DNA of 64,000 nt from Chloroflexota bacterium (lineage in GTDB: Bacteria; Chloroflexota; Anaerolineae; Anaerolineales; Anaerolineaceae): NCBI GenBank assembly GCA_009773005.1, contig WOUT01000003.1:1-64000 (forward strand). Direction: 5' to 3'. Under the pieces are notes generated by a model. It was given only the letters and a program-made list of their open reading frames with translations. It did no database searches and was not told where the DNA came from. Within the stretch, counting starts at the first letter, position 1, and every line of letters begins with the position of its first letter. Shown piece by piece: positions 8,372 to 17,288 of the stretch. The translations under genes were made by a program, and so were the position numbers.

Positions 8372-9652
8372 CTATGCCTTAATAAATCGGCGGGCAAGCT
8401 TATCCCTGTAATCGTCCAGGCTTACTTTCAACCGGGCAGCGCCGCTTTCCATCGCGGCTTTGGCAACTGCCGGCGCTTCCCACAAGCAAATCCGGCTGTC
8501 GAAAGGTTTGGGCACCACGTAGTCCTTTCCGAATTCCAGATGGTTGAGATTGTAGGCTTTTAAGACCTCGCGTGTAACTGGTTCCCTGGACAATGCCGAA
8601 AGCGCCAGGCTGGCTGCAATTTTCATCTCATCATTGATTGCTTTGGCGCGTACGTCCATTGCGCCTCGGAAGATATAGGGAAACCCAAGCAGGTTATTGA
8701 CCTGGTTCGGAAAGTCCGACCTGCCGGTGCCGACGATTGCGTCTGGTCTGGCTGCCCTGGCAAGATCAAACCCGATCTCCGGGTCAGGGTTCGCCATTGC
8801 GAAGATCACCGGGGATTGGCGCATACGCTTCAACATATCAGGGGTCACGATGTTCGCCACGGAGAGGCCGATGAGCATATCCGCGCCTTCGAGTGCGTCT
8901 GCAAGAGAGACAGGATGTTCTCCTTGTGCAAACATCTCTTTTTCAGGGAACATTGCTTCAATCCGCCCCTTATAAACTAGCCCTTTGATATCACAGATCC
9001 AGATATGTTCACGGGGAACGCCCATCTTGACCATGTGGCTGGCGGACGCGATGGCGGCCGCGCCCGCGCCGGAAAACACGATCTTGATCTCGTCAATTTT
9101 CTTGCCAGTAATTTCGAGCGAGTTCAATAGCGCTGCACCCAGAATGATCGCTGTGCCATGCTGGTCATCATGAAAGACAGGGATATCGAGCATGGATTGC
9201 AGATTTTTCTCGATGAAAAAACACTCTGGTGATTTGATGTCCTCAAGGTTGATCCCGCCAAAGGTCGGGGCAATCGCAGCCACCACCTGAATGAACATAT
9301 CCGGGTCACGTGAGTCCACCTCAATATCAATGCTGTCGAGATCGGCAAATTTCTTGAACAACGCTGATTTTCCTTCCATGACCGGCTTGCTGGCAAGCGC
9401 GCCCAGGTCCCCGAGCCCCAGAATGGCCGTCCCGTTGGAGATCACAGCCACCAGATTACCTTTGGAAGTGTATTCATAGACCGCATCCGCATTTTCAGCG
9501 ATTTCGAGCACCGGATACGCCACGCCAGGAGTATATGCCAAACCCAGATCCTCTTGTGTCTCAAGAGGTTTACTTGGGATGATTGAGAGCTTCCCTGGTT
9601 GATTATTCAGATGATGGTATGCCAATGCGCTTTCTTTGGTGATCGGCGGCAT
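8372..9652 (-). CDS. NAD(P)-dependent malic enzyme
   Basis: A 426-residue malate dehydrogenase (oxaloacetate-decarboxylating) that makes pyruvate, CO2 and NAD(P)H. Family motifs: [18 protein letters not shown], the substrate/metal region [17 protein letters not shown], the nucleotide fold [15 protein letters not shown] and [16 protein letters not shown]. It lacks the C-terminal phosphotransacetylase-like domain of long MaeB. Start is set at 9652 because AAGGAGG precedes it; an in-frame start at 9706 would add 18 unsupported residues. First gene of the operon with class I fumarase, which supplies malate from fumarate. Confidence 0.9.
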   Translation of the reverse strand: MPPITKESALAYHHLNNQPGKLSIIPSKPLETQEDLGLAYTPGVAYPVLEIAENADAVYEYTSKGNLVAVISNGTAILGLGDLGALASKPVMEGKSALFKKFADLDSIDIEVDSRDPDMFIQVVAAIAPTFGGINLEDIKSPECFFIEKNLQSMLDIPVFHDDQHGTAIILGAALLNSLEITGKKIDEIKIVFSGAGAAAIASASHMVKMGVPREHIWICDIKGLVYKGRIEAMFPEKEMFAQGEHPVSLADALEGADMLIGLSVANIVTPDMLKRMRQSPVIFAMANPDPEIGFDLARAARPDAIVGTGRSDFPNQVNNLLGFPYIFRGAMDVRAKAINDEMKIAASLALSALSREPVTREVLKAYNLNHLEFGKDYVVPKPFDSRICLWEAPAVAKAAMESGAARLKVSLDDYRDKLARRFIKA

Positions 9653-9808
9653 TGAACCTCCTTTTGAACTATTAAAGCCTCGAAACCGCATACATATTAT
9701 AGACAATTAATAACCGGTAAATTGTATTCTCACATAGAATGGATGAAAAAAACAATCTCTTTGTCTGTATAATATCAATAACAATAGGTCAATTGACAGG
9801 AGAATCCT

Positions 9809-10984
9809 ATGAAAAAAGTTGCCTCAAGTTTAACGGTTTTAATCGTTTTTGCTTTTTTGCTGGCTTCATGCAACCTGCCTTTTTTTGGAGGGGGTCAATC
9901 TCTGGATGAGAATGCAATCAATACTTTGGTTGCGCAAACGCTGGCTGCGAACCCGGCGCTGATACCACCCACCCCGGAAGTGGTTGTACCGACAGTCGCT
10001 CAGATTCCAACCATTACCCCGGCTCCCCTGGCTACTGTTGCCATCCCGAATACTCCGCTTCCTACAGAAGACACTTGCAACCGGGCGAGCTGGGTCACGG
10101 ATGTCACCGCTCTGGATGGCAGCATCTTTTTGTCCAACGTCGCCTTCACCAAAACCTGGCGCATCAAAAACGTTGGTTCCTGCACCTGGAATACCAATTA
10201 CGCGGTGATTTATTCCAGCGGCGATCAAATGAGCGCACCAGCTGCCACGCCTCTGCTGGGCAGCGTTCCCCCGGGGGCCACTGTGGATCTCTCGGTCAAC
10301 ATGAAATCTCCGGCGGCTAACGGCAAATATAAAGGCTATTTCTTGCTGCGCAGTGATACAGGTTTGGTCTTTGGCACCGGGTCTACCTATATGTACCCGC
10401 TTTATGCACAGATTGAAGTCTCCAAACTTATGATCATCCCCGACCTTGATTTTAGCGGAATGTTCGAGTTGCTCCCGCTGGAAACCCTGGTTTACGATTT
10501 TGGCACGAATTATTGCATCGGCAACTGGCGCAATGCCACTGCCCCGGGTTTCCTGGCCTGCCCTGGTGCGAAAACAGATACATCTGGTTTTGTGGTGAGA
10601 AATGATTCACCCAAATTGCAAAATAATCAAACCTATAACGGCGTGGCGATCCTGACCCACCCGCAGTGGATCGACGGCGGTTCGATTTCCGGGACCTTCC
10701 CGTTGATCACAGTGGAAAATGGCATGAAATTCAGAGCACGCATTGGCTGCGGTTACGACGGCCTTGCTTGTACAGTGCGTTTCTTCCTGCGTTACCGTGT
10801 GGAAGGCGGGACTCTGGAACAGTTGGGTCAATGGGATGTCAAGTATACAGATGCGCCAGTAGTTTTGGATGTTGATCTATCCTCCCTAGCTGGCAAGAAG
10901 ATTAACTTTGTCCTGCAGGTTGCCACGGTCGACAGCTCTGCACAAGACTGGGCGCATTGGGTCAACCCGAGGATTATTAAATAA
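9809..10984 (+). CDS. Lipoprotein with NBR1-type Ig-like domain
   Basis: A 391-residue exported lipoprotein: hydrophobic signal with lipobox LLASC (Cys about 21), a Thr/Pro-rich linker of about 50 residues, then an Ig-like fold of the Next-to-BRCA1 type (FTKTWRIKNVGSCTWNTNY, PGATVDLSVNMKSP, GKYKGYFLLRSDTG), and a C-terminal beta-rich domain of about 180 residues. NBR1-like Ig domains on lipoproteins are frequent in Anaerolineae and presumably bind surface ligands. ATG at 9809 follows CAGGAGAATCCT. A -10-like TATAAT lies at 9768-9773. A GC hairpin terminator follows. Confidence 0.8.
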   Translation: MKKVASSLTVLIVFAFLLASCNLPFFGGGQSLDENAINTLVAQTLAANPALIPPTPEVVVPTVAQIPTITPAPLATVAIPNTPLPTEDTCNRASWVTDVTALDGSIFLSNVAFTKTWRIKNVGSCTWNTNYAVIYSSGDQMSAPAATPLLGSVPPGATVDLSVNMKSPAANGKYKGYFLLRSDTGLVFGTGSTYMYPLYAQIEVSKLMIIPDLDFSGMFELLPLETLVYDFGTNYCIGNWRNATAPGFLACPGAKTDTSGFVVRNDSPKLQNNQTYNGVAILTHPQWIDGGSISGTFPLITVENGMKFRARIGCGYDGLACTVRFFLRYRVEGGTLEQLGQWDVKYTDAPVVLDVDLSSLAGKKINFVLQVATVDSSAQDWAHWVNPRIIK

Positions 10985-11009
10985 AAATAAATCGATAGAA
11001 TTGTTTTGT

Positions 11010-11043
11010 AGGGGCAGTTCATCACATGTGATCGCCCCTTTTC
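11010..11043 (+). terminator. Terminator after the NBR1-Ig lipoprotein gene
   Basis: AGGGGC (11010-11015) pairs with GCCCCT (11034-11039), followed by TTTT. An inner perfect palindrome ATCACATGTGAT occupies the loop side of the stem. Confidence 0.75.
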
Positions 11044-11050
11044 TGTCACA

Positions 11051-11082
11051 CAGGCACTTGCAGCCTGTGCAAGTGTTGCGAG
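11051..11082. repeat. Dispersed 32-bp palindromic repeat, copy 1
   Basis: Matches 61636-61667 at 26 of 32 positions without gaps. It contains the inverted repeat CACTTGCA / TGCAAGTG. Both copies lie between genes, which fits a REP-like element. Confidence 0.5.
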
Positions 11083-11216
11083 CGAATGAAATGAGTGAAG
11101 CAATCTCCACTGAGCTTAATTTCTGTGTTTGGGTTTGCTTCCTTGCACAATCCGCTCCTCGCAACAACTGTGTGTTACTCAAAGCTCACCAATTTTGCAA
11201 GTTTTGTGCATTAAAA

Positions 11217-11266
11217 CCTGCCAAACGGGCAAGGTCTATTTCCCTCCTTTCTATGAGATGATGTTC
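11217..11266. repeat. Dispersed 50-bp element with Shine-Dalgarno-like core, copy 1
   Basis: Identical to 41496-41545 at 42 of 50 positions with no gap; the last 12 bases (GAGATGATGTTC region) are invariant. Read on the minus strand it carries AGAAAGGAGG, a perfect complement of the usual 16S rRNA tail, then a hairpin (ACCTTGCC / GGCAGGT) and TTTT. See findings. Confidence 0.6.
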
Positions 11267-11490
11267 TTGAATATCAATGCAATAAACATATATTCTTTCG
11301 GAGAGGGAGGTTGACTAAAAATAAATATGTTCAATTTTTATTAATGAATCCTGCTCACCAACAGTAGGGGCATATGGCCATACGCCCTGCCAAAACCGAT
11401 TTGTACCGATTTGAATTTTTCTTTGAATCGAAAACAAATCCCCGTTGACCACCAAACACCCGCCCATGCAAAATCTCTGCATTAATCTGT

Positions 11491-11496
11491 TAGAAT
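11491..11496 (+). promoter_or_regulatory. -10-like box abutting the G5/3D gene start
   Basis: TAGAAT ends 6 nt before the GTG start at 11503 and no Shine-Dalgarno precedes it, so the mRNA is probably leaderless. Confidence 0.35.
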
Positions 11497-11502
11497 TTAA
11501 AC

Positions 11503-12897
11503 GTGACTCGTAAAACGAAACTCATTTTGTTGATCTGCCTACCGCTGATCGGCATCCTGGCCGGGTATGTGCTGATGGCGCGCCCGGTGACCATCACCGC
11601 CGATGGCGAGACCTCGCAGGTGACAACGCGGGCGCTAACGGTTAGGGGCGCGTTGCGTTCCGCCGGCATCCAGCTCAACCCGTTGGACCAAGTGTCACCA
11701 CCCGCGGGTAGCTGGCTCTCAAAAACCACAGAAATCGTCCTGGACCGTTCGCGTTTGGTGATAATATGGGTGGATCCGTTCGGCAAGTTAGTCGAAGTCA
11801 ATACCTCCGCCAAAACCCCCGCCGGGATCCTCTCCGCTGCCGGCATTACGGCTGCTGCTGCTGACCTGACCCGCATCGACGGTAAACCCGCAGCCCTCGA
11901 TGAAACCATTCCCGTGAGCGGCGCGCTCACTCTTCAATATACTCCTGCCATTCCACTTGTGCTCAACCTGAACGGGCAACCGATGACCGTTCGCACAACG
12001 TCCTCAACCGTTGGCCAAGCTTTGTGGAACGCAAACGTTCAAATACGCGGGGGAGATGCGTTAAGCCTGCCCTTTAACACTTTGATCACATCTGCTAGTG
12101 AGGTCAGAGTGGTGCGGTCGGTTCCACTCGAGATCTCGGCGGATGGAAAAACGATCACTACTTATGCCGCCGCTGATACAGTGGGTGAAGCGCTCGCGCG
12201 GTCAGGCGTCACCTTGCAGGACCTTGATTACAGCAAACCTATCGAATCGGAACCGCTGCCTGCCGACGGCAAGATCCAGGTAGTGCGGGTGAAAGAAGAG
12301 ATCATCCTTCAGCAGAAGTCCGTGCCTTATGACACACAGTTTATAGCCGACCCAGACCTGGAGCTTGACCAGCGTAAAGTGGTTGAACCCGGTTCTTATG
12401 GCATTCAGGCGGCGCGGGTGCGGGTGAGGTACGAGAACGGTGTTGAAACCTCCCGCAAGGCAGAAGACACCGTGACCCTCAAAAACCCGGTGACGCGGGT
12501 TGAAACTTACGGCACCAAGATCGTGCTAAGGACCATCGATACCCCCAACGGTCCAATGACCTATTACCGCGCCCTGACCGCGAGGGTCACTTCATATTCC
12601 CCTTGTAATTCCGGGGTGGACAAATGTTACCCGAGTACTGCCATGGGAATCCCGGTTAAAAAGGGCGTGTTGGCAGTTCATCTTGATTGGTATCGCCTCT
12701 TGAAAGGTTCAAAGATGTATATTCCGGGTTACGGGGTTGGCATTGTTGCGGATACGGGTGTCTATCCATACAATCACAATTGGGTCGATGCGGGTTATAC
12801 AGATGCCGAGTTTGCAGCGGGAGGTGTAGTAAATGGCACCTTCACCGTCTATTTTTTGGCTCCATTCCCTGCAACCGAGCCGTGGATATTGCCATAG
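11503..12897 (+). CDS. DUF348/G5/3D-domain cell-wall protein (Rpf/YabE-like)
   Basis: A 464-residue exported protein with a short N-terminal signal anchor (residues about 6-26), three repeats of the DUF348 (YabE-type ubiquitin-like) fold, such as VTTRALTVRGALRSAGI and TYAAADTVGEALARSGV, then a G5 domain (RVKEEIILQQKSVPYDTQF region) and a C-terminal 3D domain with its three aspartates (SYSPCNSG region, PGYGVGIVADTG, NWVDAGYTD). This layout is that of YabE-like cell-wall proteins and some Rpf proteins; the 3D domain resembles lytic transglycosylases. GTG start. Its 3' end overlaps rsmA by 16 nt, the same neighbourhood as Bacillus yabE-rnmV-ksgA. Confidence 0.85.
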   Translation: MTRKTKLILLICLPLIGILAGYVLMARPVTITADGETSQVTTRALTVRGALRSAGIQLNPLDQVSPPAGSWLSKTTEIVLDRSRLVIIWVDPFGKLVEVNTSAKTPAGILSAAGITAAAADLTRIDGKPAALDETIPVSGALTLQYTPAIPLVLNLNGQPMTVRTTSSTVGQALWNANVQIRGGDALSLPFNTLITSASEVRVVRSVPLEISADGKTITTYAAADTVGEALARSGVTLQDLDYSKPIESEPLPADGKIQVVRVKEEIILQQKSVPYDTQFIADPDLELDQRKVVEPGSYGIQAARVRVRYENGVETSRKAEDTVTLKNPVTRVETYGTKIVLRTIDTPNGPMTYYRALTARVTSYSPCNSGVDKCYPSTAMGIPVKKGVLAVHLDWYRLLKGSKMYIPGYGVGIVADTGVYPYNHNWVDAGYTDAEFAAGGVVNGTFTVYFLAPFPATEPWILP

Positions 12898-13742
12898 AGC
12901 TACCGCCGCTCGACGTCCGTTCACTGCTGCGCCGTCACCACCTTGATCCACACAAGGGGCTGGGTCAAAACTTTCTGATTGATCATCATGCGCTTAAGCA
13001 GATCGTTGACTTTGCCAGCCTGTCTACTGAAGACACTGTCCTCGAGATCGGAGCCGGGCTGGGCAGTCTGACGCGCCTGCTCGCCAAATCTGCCAAACGG
13101 GTGGTCGCTGTCGAGATCGACCGCAAACTGGTGCCTGTCTTATGCGAGGTGATGAGTGGGTTCCAGAACACCGAGATCGTTCAGGGGGACATCCTTGAGT
13201 TGAATCCGGTGGATTTAATGGGCAAGTCTGATTATGTGGTGGTCGCCAATATCCCTTATTTCATCACGTCTGCTATCATCCGGCATTTGTTGACCAGCGA
13301 GGTGAAGCCTTCGCGCATCGTGTTGACCATGCAGCAGGAGGTCGCTGAGCGCATCTGCGCTGAACCGGGTGATCTGTCTTTGCTGGCGTTGAGTGTGCAG
13401 GTTTTCGGCGCCCCCCGCATTGGCGTTTCCATACCCGCCAGCGCGTTCCATCCGCCCCCCAAAGTGGATTCCGCGACCCTGCGCGTGGATATCTTCAAGC
13501 AGCCATTGTTATCTGGCAGGCAGTTAGATTTGTTCTTTACGCTGGCGAAGATCGGGTTTTCGCAAAAACGGAAGATGATGCGCAACACCCTCTCTGCTGG
13601 TTTGCATTGGACGGGTATGCAGGCCGATGAAATGCTGTTGGCTGCCGGAATTGACCCCGCACGCCGTGCCCAAACCCTCGACCTGGTGGAGTGGAAGACA
13701 CTGGTTGGGGAATATGAAACCTGGTTAGCCCGTCAGAAATAA
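12882..13742 (+). CDS. rsmA: 16S rRNA dimethyladenosine transferase RsmA (KsgA)
   Basis: About 286 residues. It dimethylates two adjacent adenosines near the 3' end of 16S rRNA in late 30S assembly. Diagnostic motifs: HKGLGQNFLID, the SAM-binding VLEIGAGLGSLT, VAVEIDRKLVPVL, the catalytic NIPYFITSAI, and QEVAERI. The open frame extends back to 12687, but that part is antiparallel to coding sequence of the preceding gene in another frame and has no family match, so I place the start at GTG 12882. No clear Shine-Dalgarno; the 16-nt overlap with the upstream gene suggests translational coupling. Confidence 0.92.
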   Translation: MDIAIELPPLDVRSLLRRHHLDPHKGLGQNFLIDHHALKQIVDFASLSTEDTVLEIGAGLGSLTRLLAKSAKRVVAVEIDRKLVPVLCEVMSGFQNTEIVQGDILELNPVDLMGKSDYVVVANIPYFITSAIIRHLLTSEVKPSRIVLTMQQEVAERICAEPGDLSLLALSVQVFGAPRIGVSIPASAFHPPPKVDSATLRVDIFKQPLLSGRQLDLFFTLAKIGFSQKRKMMRNTLSAGLHWTGMQADEMLLAAGIDPARRAQTLDLVEWKTLVGEYETWLARQK

Positions 13743-13803
13743 GTGGCGCAAAAATAGACCGCACAAAAGAAATAAACTGGAAGATCAAGTCCGCTCTTTC
13801 AGT

Positions 13804-14532
13804 TCATTTAATACGTTTGATGTTCTTATATCGCGATCGTAGCTGCCAGACGCGCAGGGCGGCTTCGGTCTGAATGGACAGATTCATCTTTGATTGACCG
13901 AATTGACGTTCTGCAAAATGAAAAGGGATCTCGGTGATATGGAAGCCCATTTTACTGGCGAGGTAAGCCATTTCGACCTGAAAGACATATCCGTTTGAGC
14001 GCACTTCGTCCAAAGGGATAGTGCTCAGCACTTCACGCTTCCACAGCCGAAAGCCGCCCGTCATATCGTTGACCGGCACTCTCAAAATGGCGCGCGCGTA
14101 TTCATTGCCAAAGCGGGAGAGAAACTTTCGCCAGGCTGGCCAATCATGCGCCAGGCTGCCGCCGGGAATGTAACGCGACCCGAAAACGATGTCGGCCTCT
14201 TTTAGCGCATTGATAAACTCAACAAGTTTTTCAGGCGGGTGGGAAAAATCAGCATCCATTTGGGCGATGTATCGCACATCGGTTTTGAGCAGTTGTTTGA
14301 ACCCGGAGATATAGGCTGTGCCTAAACCAAGTTTGCCTGACCGGTGCATTACGCTAACCCGATCGGGGAATTGCAGCGCGAGCTCATCGGCGATTTGTCC
14401 GGTGCCGTCCGGGCTGTTGTCGTCGATGATCAACAAGCGAAGGTCATCTACCGGTAGAGCCAGCAATTGTTCGGCGATTTTCGGTAAGTTTTCTTTTTCA
14501 TTAAAAGTAGGAATAATTACTGCAATGCTCAA
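13804..14532 (-). CDS. Polyprenol-phosphate mannose/glucose transferase (GT2, DPM1-like)
   Basis: A 242-residue cytoplasmic-face GT-A glycosyltransferase that loads a sugar onto polyprenyl phosphate. Motifs: VIIPTFNEKENLP, IIDDNSPDGT, the metal-binding MDADFSHPPE, GSRYIPGG and NDMTGGFRLWKRE. It lacks the C-terminal GtrA-like membrane domain of some homologues. The start is TTG at 14532, with AGGAGAACAT just upstream and a 4-nt TTGA overlap with the V4R gene stop, so it is cotranscribed with V4R and Roadblock genes. Product likely feeds a GT-C mannosyltransferase elsewhere. Confidence 0.85.
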   Translation of the reverse strand: MSIAVIIPTFNEKENLPKIAEQLLALPVDDLRLLIIDDNSPDGTGQIADELALQFPDRVSVMHRSGKLGLGTAYISGFKQLLKTDVRYIAQMDADFSHPPEKLVEFINALKEADIVFGSRYIPGGSLAHDWPAWRKFLSRFGNEYARAILRVPVNDMTGGFRLWKREVLSTIPLDEVRSNGYVFQVEMAYLASKMGFHITEIPFHFAERQFGQSKMNLSIQTEAALRVWQLRSRYKNIKRIK

Positions 14533-15191
14533 ATGTTCTCCTGACTTGTACTTTCCGGGTCTGACACAGATTCGTGCGTTTTTTGTATGACGAATAAGCA
14601 GCTTTCAGCGCCGCTGGCTTTACATTGCGTTTCGATCACTGAATAGGATTGGTCGTTTGAGAAGGTCTTTACGGCATGTTCCAACATTCCTTCATAGAAT
14701 GCACATATCGGTTTGTGGGTGGATTGACCCCAACATACCGGACATTGTTGAATGCCAAAAACAAAACCATCCTCACTATCCAGGCGATAAACCGAGGTAA
14801 TTTGGTCACTGACGGAGTTTAAAAAATTGGAAAATCGATTAAAACGAATGAGCAACAGTTCATCCGCTGATTGACCAAAGGTTGACTCTGATTCTTTGGA
14901 TGAGAGGTCGCTGAAGACCCTGATACCTTCCTGCATGGTGACTCTGCCGGCACGGATGGCCAGTGAGCGGGCGCCTTGGCTGCCAAACAAAGTGGTCAAA
15001 GTCGCAAAGAGAGAGGAAAGGTCAGCAAAATCAAACTGTCGTTCCATATCGTCCGGGAGTTCTATTACTGCCAGACTGGGCAGGTTGGCCATATTGTAAA
15101 TTGCCCTCATCCCGCTAGAACCGATGACTTCCTCCATCGCTTGTAGGGTAATGCGGGCAAATCGATTTGGATACAACAATCCGCTCTTCAT
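14529..15191 (-). CDS. V4R (4-vinyl reductase-like) domain protein
   Basis: A 220-residue protein whose C-terminal half carries the V4R signature: QQCPVCWGQSTHKPICAFY, then GMLEHAVKTF, then ETQCKASGAESCLFVI, with cysteines spaced as in the metal/hydrocarbon-binding domain of XylR-type regulators and BchJ. The N-terminal half (residues 1-110) is alpha-helical and typical of heme-NO/V4R-like folds. It is located between a Roadblock gene (10 bp gap) and a GT2 gene (4-nt overlap), so it likely works as a small-molecule sensor within that operon. Ligand unknown. Confidence 0.7.
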   Translation of the reverse strand: MKSGLLYPNRFARITLQAMEEVIGSSGMRAIYNMANLPSLAVIELPDDMERQFDFADLSSLFATLTTLFGSQGARSLAIRAGRVTMQEGIRVFSDLSSKESESTFGQSADELLLIRFNRFSNFLNSVSDQITSVYRLDSEDGFVFGIQQCPVCWGQSTHKPICAFYEGMLEHAVKTFSNDQSYSVIETQCKASGAESCLFVIQKTHESVSDPESTSQENI

Positions 15192-15201
15192 TATGAATCC
15201 G

Positions 15202-15582
15202 CTAGCTTGACGTTAAAATAATTCCCAGATCGTCTGCCGCGCGGCGCATATCCAGGAAAAGCACACCCAATTTGGCCTGCGGGTTTACCAGGGAAGTGAG
15301 TACAGCTTTCTCGCCCACCGCCATAAGAACAACGTAACCATTTTCGCCTTTGATGTGAATTTGTTCCAAAGAACCGCGCCCCATTTCTTTGCCAATTTGT
15401 TCACCGAGCGAAAGCATCGCCGCTGACATGGCTGACACACGGTCTTCGCTCATTTCAGGCAGTAAAGCAGATGCAATGATCAGCCCATCCAGACTAACAA
15501 CGGCTGCGGCTTCAACGTCCGGTGAGGTTCGCTGCAGCACATGCATCCGGTCGATAAGCGCTTGTCTACGTGGATGGGTCAA
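15202..15582 (-). CDS. Roadblock/LC7 domain protein
   Basis: A 126-residue single-domain protein of the Roadblock/LC7 (MglB-like) family. Motifs: AAAVVSLDGLIIASALLP, SAMSAAMLSLGEQIGKEMG and GYVVLMAVGEKAVLTSLVNPQAKLG. Such proteins dimerise and regulate small Ras-like GTPases. No GTPase gene is next to it in this window, but a V4R gene follows directly, a pairing that suggests a sensor plus GTPase-regulator module acting on a partner encoded elsewhere. Confidence 0.85.
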   Translation of the reverse strand: MTHPRRQALIDRMHVLQRTSPDVEAAAVVSLDGLIIASALLPEMSEDRVSAMSAAMLSLGEQIGKEMGRGSLEQIHIKGENGYVVLMAVGEKAVLTSLVNPQAKLGVLFLDMRRAADDLGIILTSS

Positions 15583-15676
15583 AGAATTACCTCAAGTGTT
15601 CATTTGCAGAGTTTATTTAAAACATACTCTATCATAGCCGTTGGGGGGTGTCAAGAAATTACAGGTTGGAGCGCTG

Positions 15677-16600
15677 TCAATTTTGGAATTCAACCCTTTT
15701 CGGTCGCAGAGATGGAAGCTGCGCTGACACGATCGCGATCAAGATTACTGTGCAGCCGATGATCTGAATGAGATTCATGCGTTCACTCAGAATGATAGCG
15801 CCGAAAACTGCGGCGAAAACGGATTCCAGGCTCAGGATGAGAGCCGCGTCTGCGGCGGGAGCGTTGCGTTGACCGACTGCCTGCAAAGTGAAACCGATGA
15901 CCACTGACCCTAGCCCCGCATAAAGGATCGGCATCCATCCATCTTGAAGCCCGGCAAGGGTGGGGGGTTCAATAAACAATGAAGAGATGAGGTGCAGCAT
16001 CCCGCAGAGCAGGAATTGCCCAACCGAGAAGACGAAAACATCCGCTTTTTTGACTGCGAAACCGACCACGATAACGTGAAATGCCCACAACAGGGAGCCT
16101 GCCAGCAGCAGCAAATTACCACTTGACGGAGTCAACATCGTGCCGCCAGTGCTTAATAGGTATGTCCCCGCCATAGCCGCCAACGCCGCGATCCACACGA
16201 TTGATTTGGTTTTATGTCTCCAAACCAGGGTTAAGATAAGCGGAACCAGAACAACATAGATACCTGTGATGAACCCCGCTGTTCCGGCTGAAGTGGTAGC
16301 CACACCTGCCTGCTGTAAGGCGCTTGCGGAAAACAGGAGCAACCCGGCAGGGACGATCCAATTCAGGTTACCCGGCGAGTTTCGAAGCCTCTTGATGATA
16401 AACGGAAGCATCACCAATCCGCCAAGCAGAAACCGCAGACCGTTGAACGCAAAGAAACCCAGGTGAAATGACGCAGACCGTTGGGCAACAAACCCGCCGC
16501 CCCAAATCACGGCAGCGAGCAGCAGAATGAGGTCTGATGTAAGTCTTGTTGAATTGGACAGCTTGAAATGATCTATTTTTTGCAAATAACTACCTTCCAT
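15677..16600 (-). CDS. EamA/DMT-family transporter
   Basis: A 307-residue ten-helix membrane protein with two EamA repeats. The first has ILLLAAVIWGGGFVAQRSA and FNGLRFLLGG; the second begins at about residue 155 with LLLLAGSLLWAFHVIVVGFA and ends in AADAALILSLESVFAAVFG. DMT proteins export metabolites or amino acids; the substrate is not predictable. The ATG at 16600 lacks a strong Shine-Dalgarno. It is not operonic with its flanking genes: a hairpin terminator for the upstream gene lies directly before it. Confidence 0.85.
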   Translation of the reverse strand: MEGSYLQKIDHFKLSNSTRLTSDLILLLAAVIWGGGFVAQRSASFHLGFFAFNGLRFLLGGLVMLPFIIKRLRNSPGNLNWIVPAGLLLFSASALQQAGVATTSAGTAGFITGIYVVLVPLILTLVWRHKTKSIVWIAALAAMAGTYLLSTGGTMLTPSSGNLLLLAGSLLWAFHVIVVGFAVKKADVFVFSVGQFLLCGMLHLISSLFIEPPTLAGLQDGWMPILYAGLGSVVIGFTLQAVGQRNAPAADAALILSLESVFAAVFGAIILSERMNLIQIIGCTVILIAIVSAQLPSLRPKRVEFQN

Positions 16601-16615
16601 GAATTAATCAGACAT

Positions 16616-16646
16616 CAAAACCGCCCGTGATGAAAAGCCGGGCGGT
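16616..16646 (-). terminator. Terminator after the 91-residue gene
   Basis: ACCGCCCG (16620-16627) pairs with CGGGCGGT (16639-16646); on the minus strand the stem is followed by TTTTGATG. It lies 14 bp past the stop at 16660. Confidence 0.8.
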
Positions 16647-16659
16647 TCTCCTTCATCAT

Positions 16660-16935
16660 TTATCGGGAGCGTTTGAACTTCTTGCTGCCTTTTGACAAAC
16701 GCCACTGTCTGAGAATACCCGCCAGGTCCATGTTGAATTTAGCGTGCTGCCAATCGCTGCTGAAGCTTTCTTTTGGCAGGACAGTCAGCGCTTTGTGGAT
16801 CTCTTGGGTAGTTTCGTCGGTCAATCCGTCTTTGTTTAGCATTTCTTTGAACTTTGTTTTATCTTCCTCCGAAAATGGAGCTTTTTCGACAAACAGGATC
16901 AATTTATGAGCTTCAGGATATTTATTGCCAGACAT
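16660..16935 (-). CDS. Conserved-looking 91-residue protein, unknown function
   Basis: Not recognised. A small, soluble, charged protein with predicted helices: an EEDKTKFKEMLNKDGLTDETT segment and a basic C-terminus (KGSKKFKRSR). Real-gene evidence is good: GGAGGTAATT before the ATG at 16935, a strong terminator directly after the stop, and no better frame on the other strand. The middle (SSDWQHAKFNMDLAGILRQWR) is tryptophan-containing and could bind a partner or nucleic acid, but that is speculation. Confidence 0.7.
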   Translation of the reverse strand: MSGNKYPEAHKLILFVEKAPFSEEDKTKFKEMLNKDGLTDETTQEIHKALTVLPKESFSSDWQHAKFNMDLAGILRQWRLSKGSKKFKRSR

Positions 16936-17072
16936 AATTACCTCCAGTCCTTCCCAATGGGAGTAGACTCTACCCTATATTTTAGCCTGATTCCGGTTTT
17001 CTGACAGGAATTTCCGCAACTTTCTACATTCCACTGCGTAAATCTATTTAGAAAACAATACAGGAGATTGTT

Positions 17073-17276
17073 ATGGAAAATCAGTCAAAAAAACTCTACA
17101 GGTCACGAACTGACCGCCAGATCAGCGGAATTTGCGGTGGTTTGGGTGAATACCTTAATGTGGATCCTACTGTTATGCGGATTGCCTTCGTCGCAGGGTT
17201 CTTTTTGACCGGCACTCTCGCATTTTGGGCTTATTTGATCATGTGGATCGTGATTCCTGAATCACCAATCGTATAG
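17073..17276 (+). CDS. PspC domain protein, copy 1
   Basis: A 67-residue PspC-domain protein: an N-terminal basic stretch KKLYRSRTDRQISGICGGLGEYL followed by NVDPTVMRIAFV and a C-terminal transmembrane region (ITGTLAFWAYLIMWIVIPE pattern). PspC proteins sit in the inner membrane and take part in envelope-stress responses. It is followed 12 bp later by a clearly paralogous gene, so the two form a tandem duplicate operon. Ribosome-binding site CAGGAGATTGTT. Confidence 0.9.
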   Translation: MENQSKKLYRSRTDRQISGICGGLGEYLNVDPTVMRIAFVAGFFLTGTLAFWAYLIMWIVIPESPIV

Positions 17277-17288
17277 GGAGAAGATGAG

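Larger units (their letters stand above)
10985..11502. other. 518-bp intergenic region holding repeats and a terminator
   Basis: No gene is supported here. It contains a terminator at 11010-11043, a palindromic repeat at 11051-11082 that recurs at 61636-61667, a 50-bp element at 11217-11266 that recurs near 41.5 kb, and at its right edge the -10-like box of the G5/3D gene. Long overlapping open frames on both strands are low-complexity and lack ribosome-binding sites. Confidence 0.7.

Noticed and set aside
12687-12881. 65-codon N-terminal extension of rsmA
   Set aside because: It overlaps the 3D domain gene in another frame and lacks similarity to RsmA, whose typical start is near GTG 12882.
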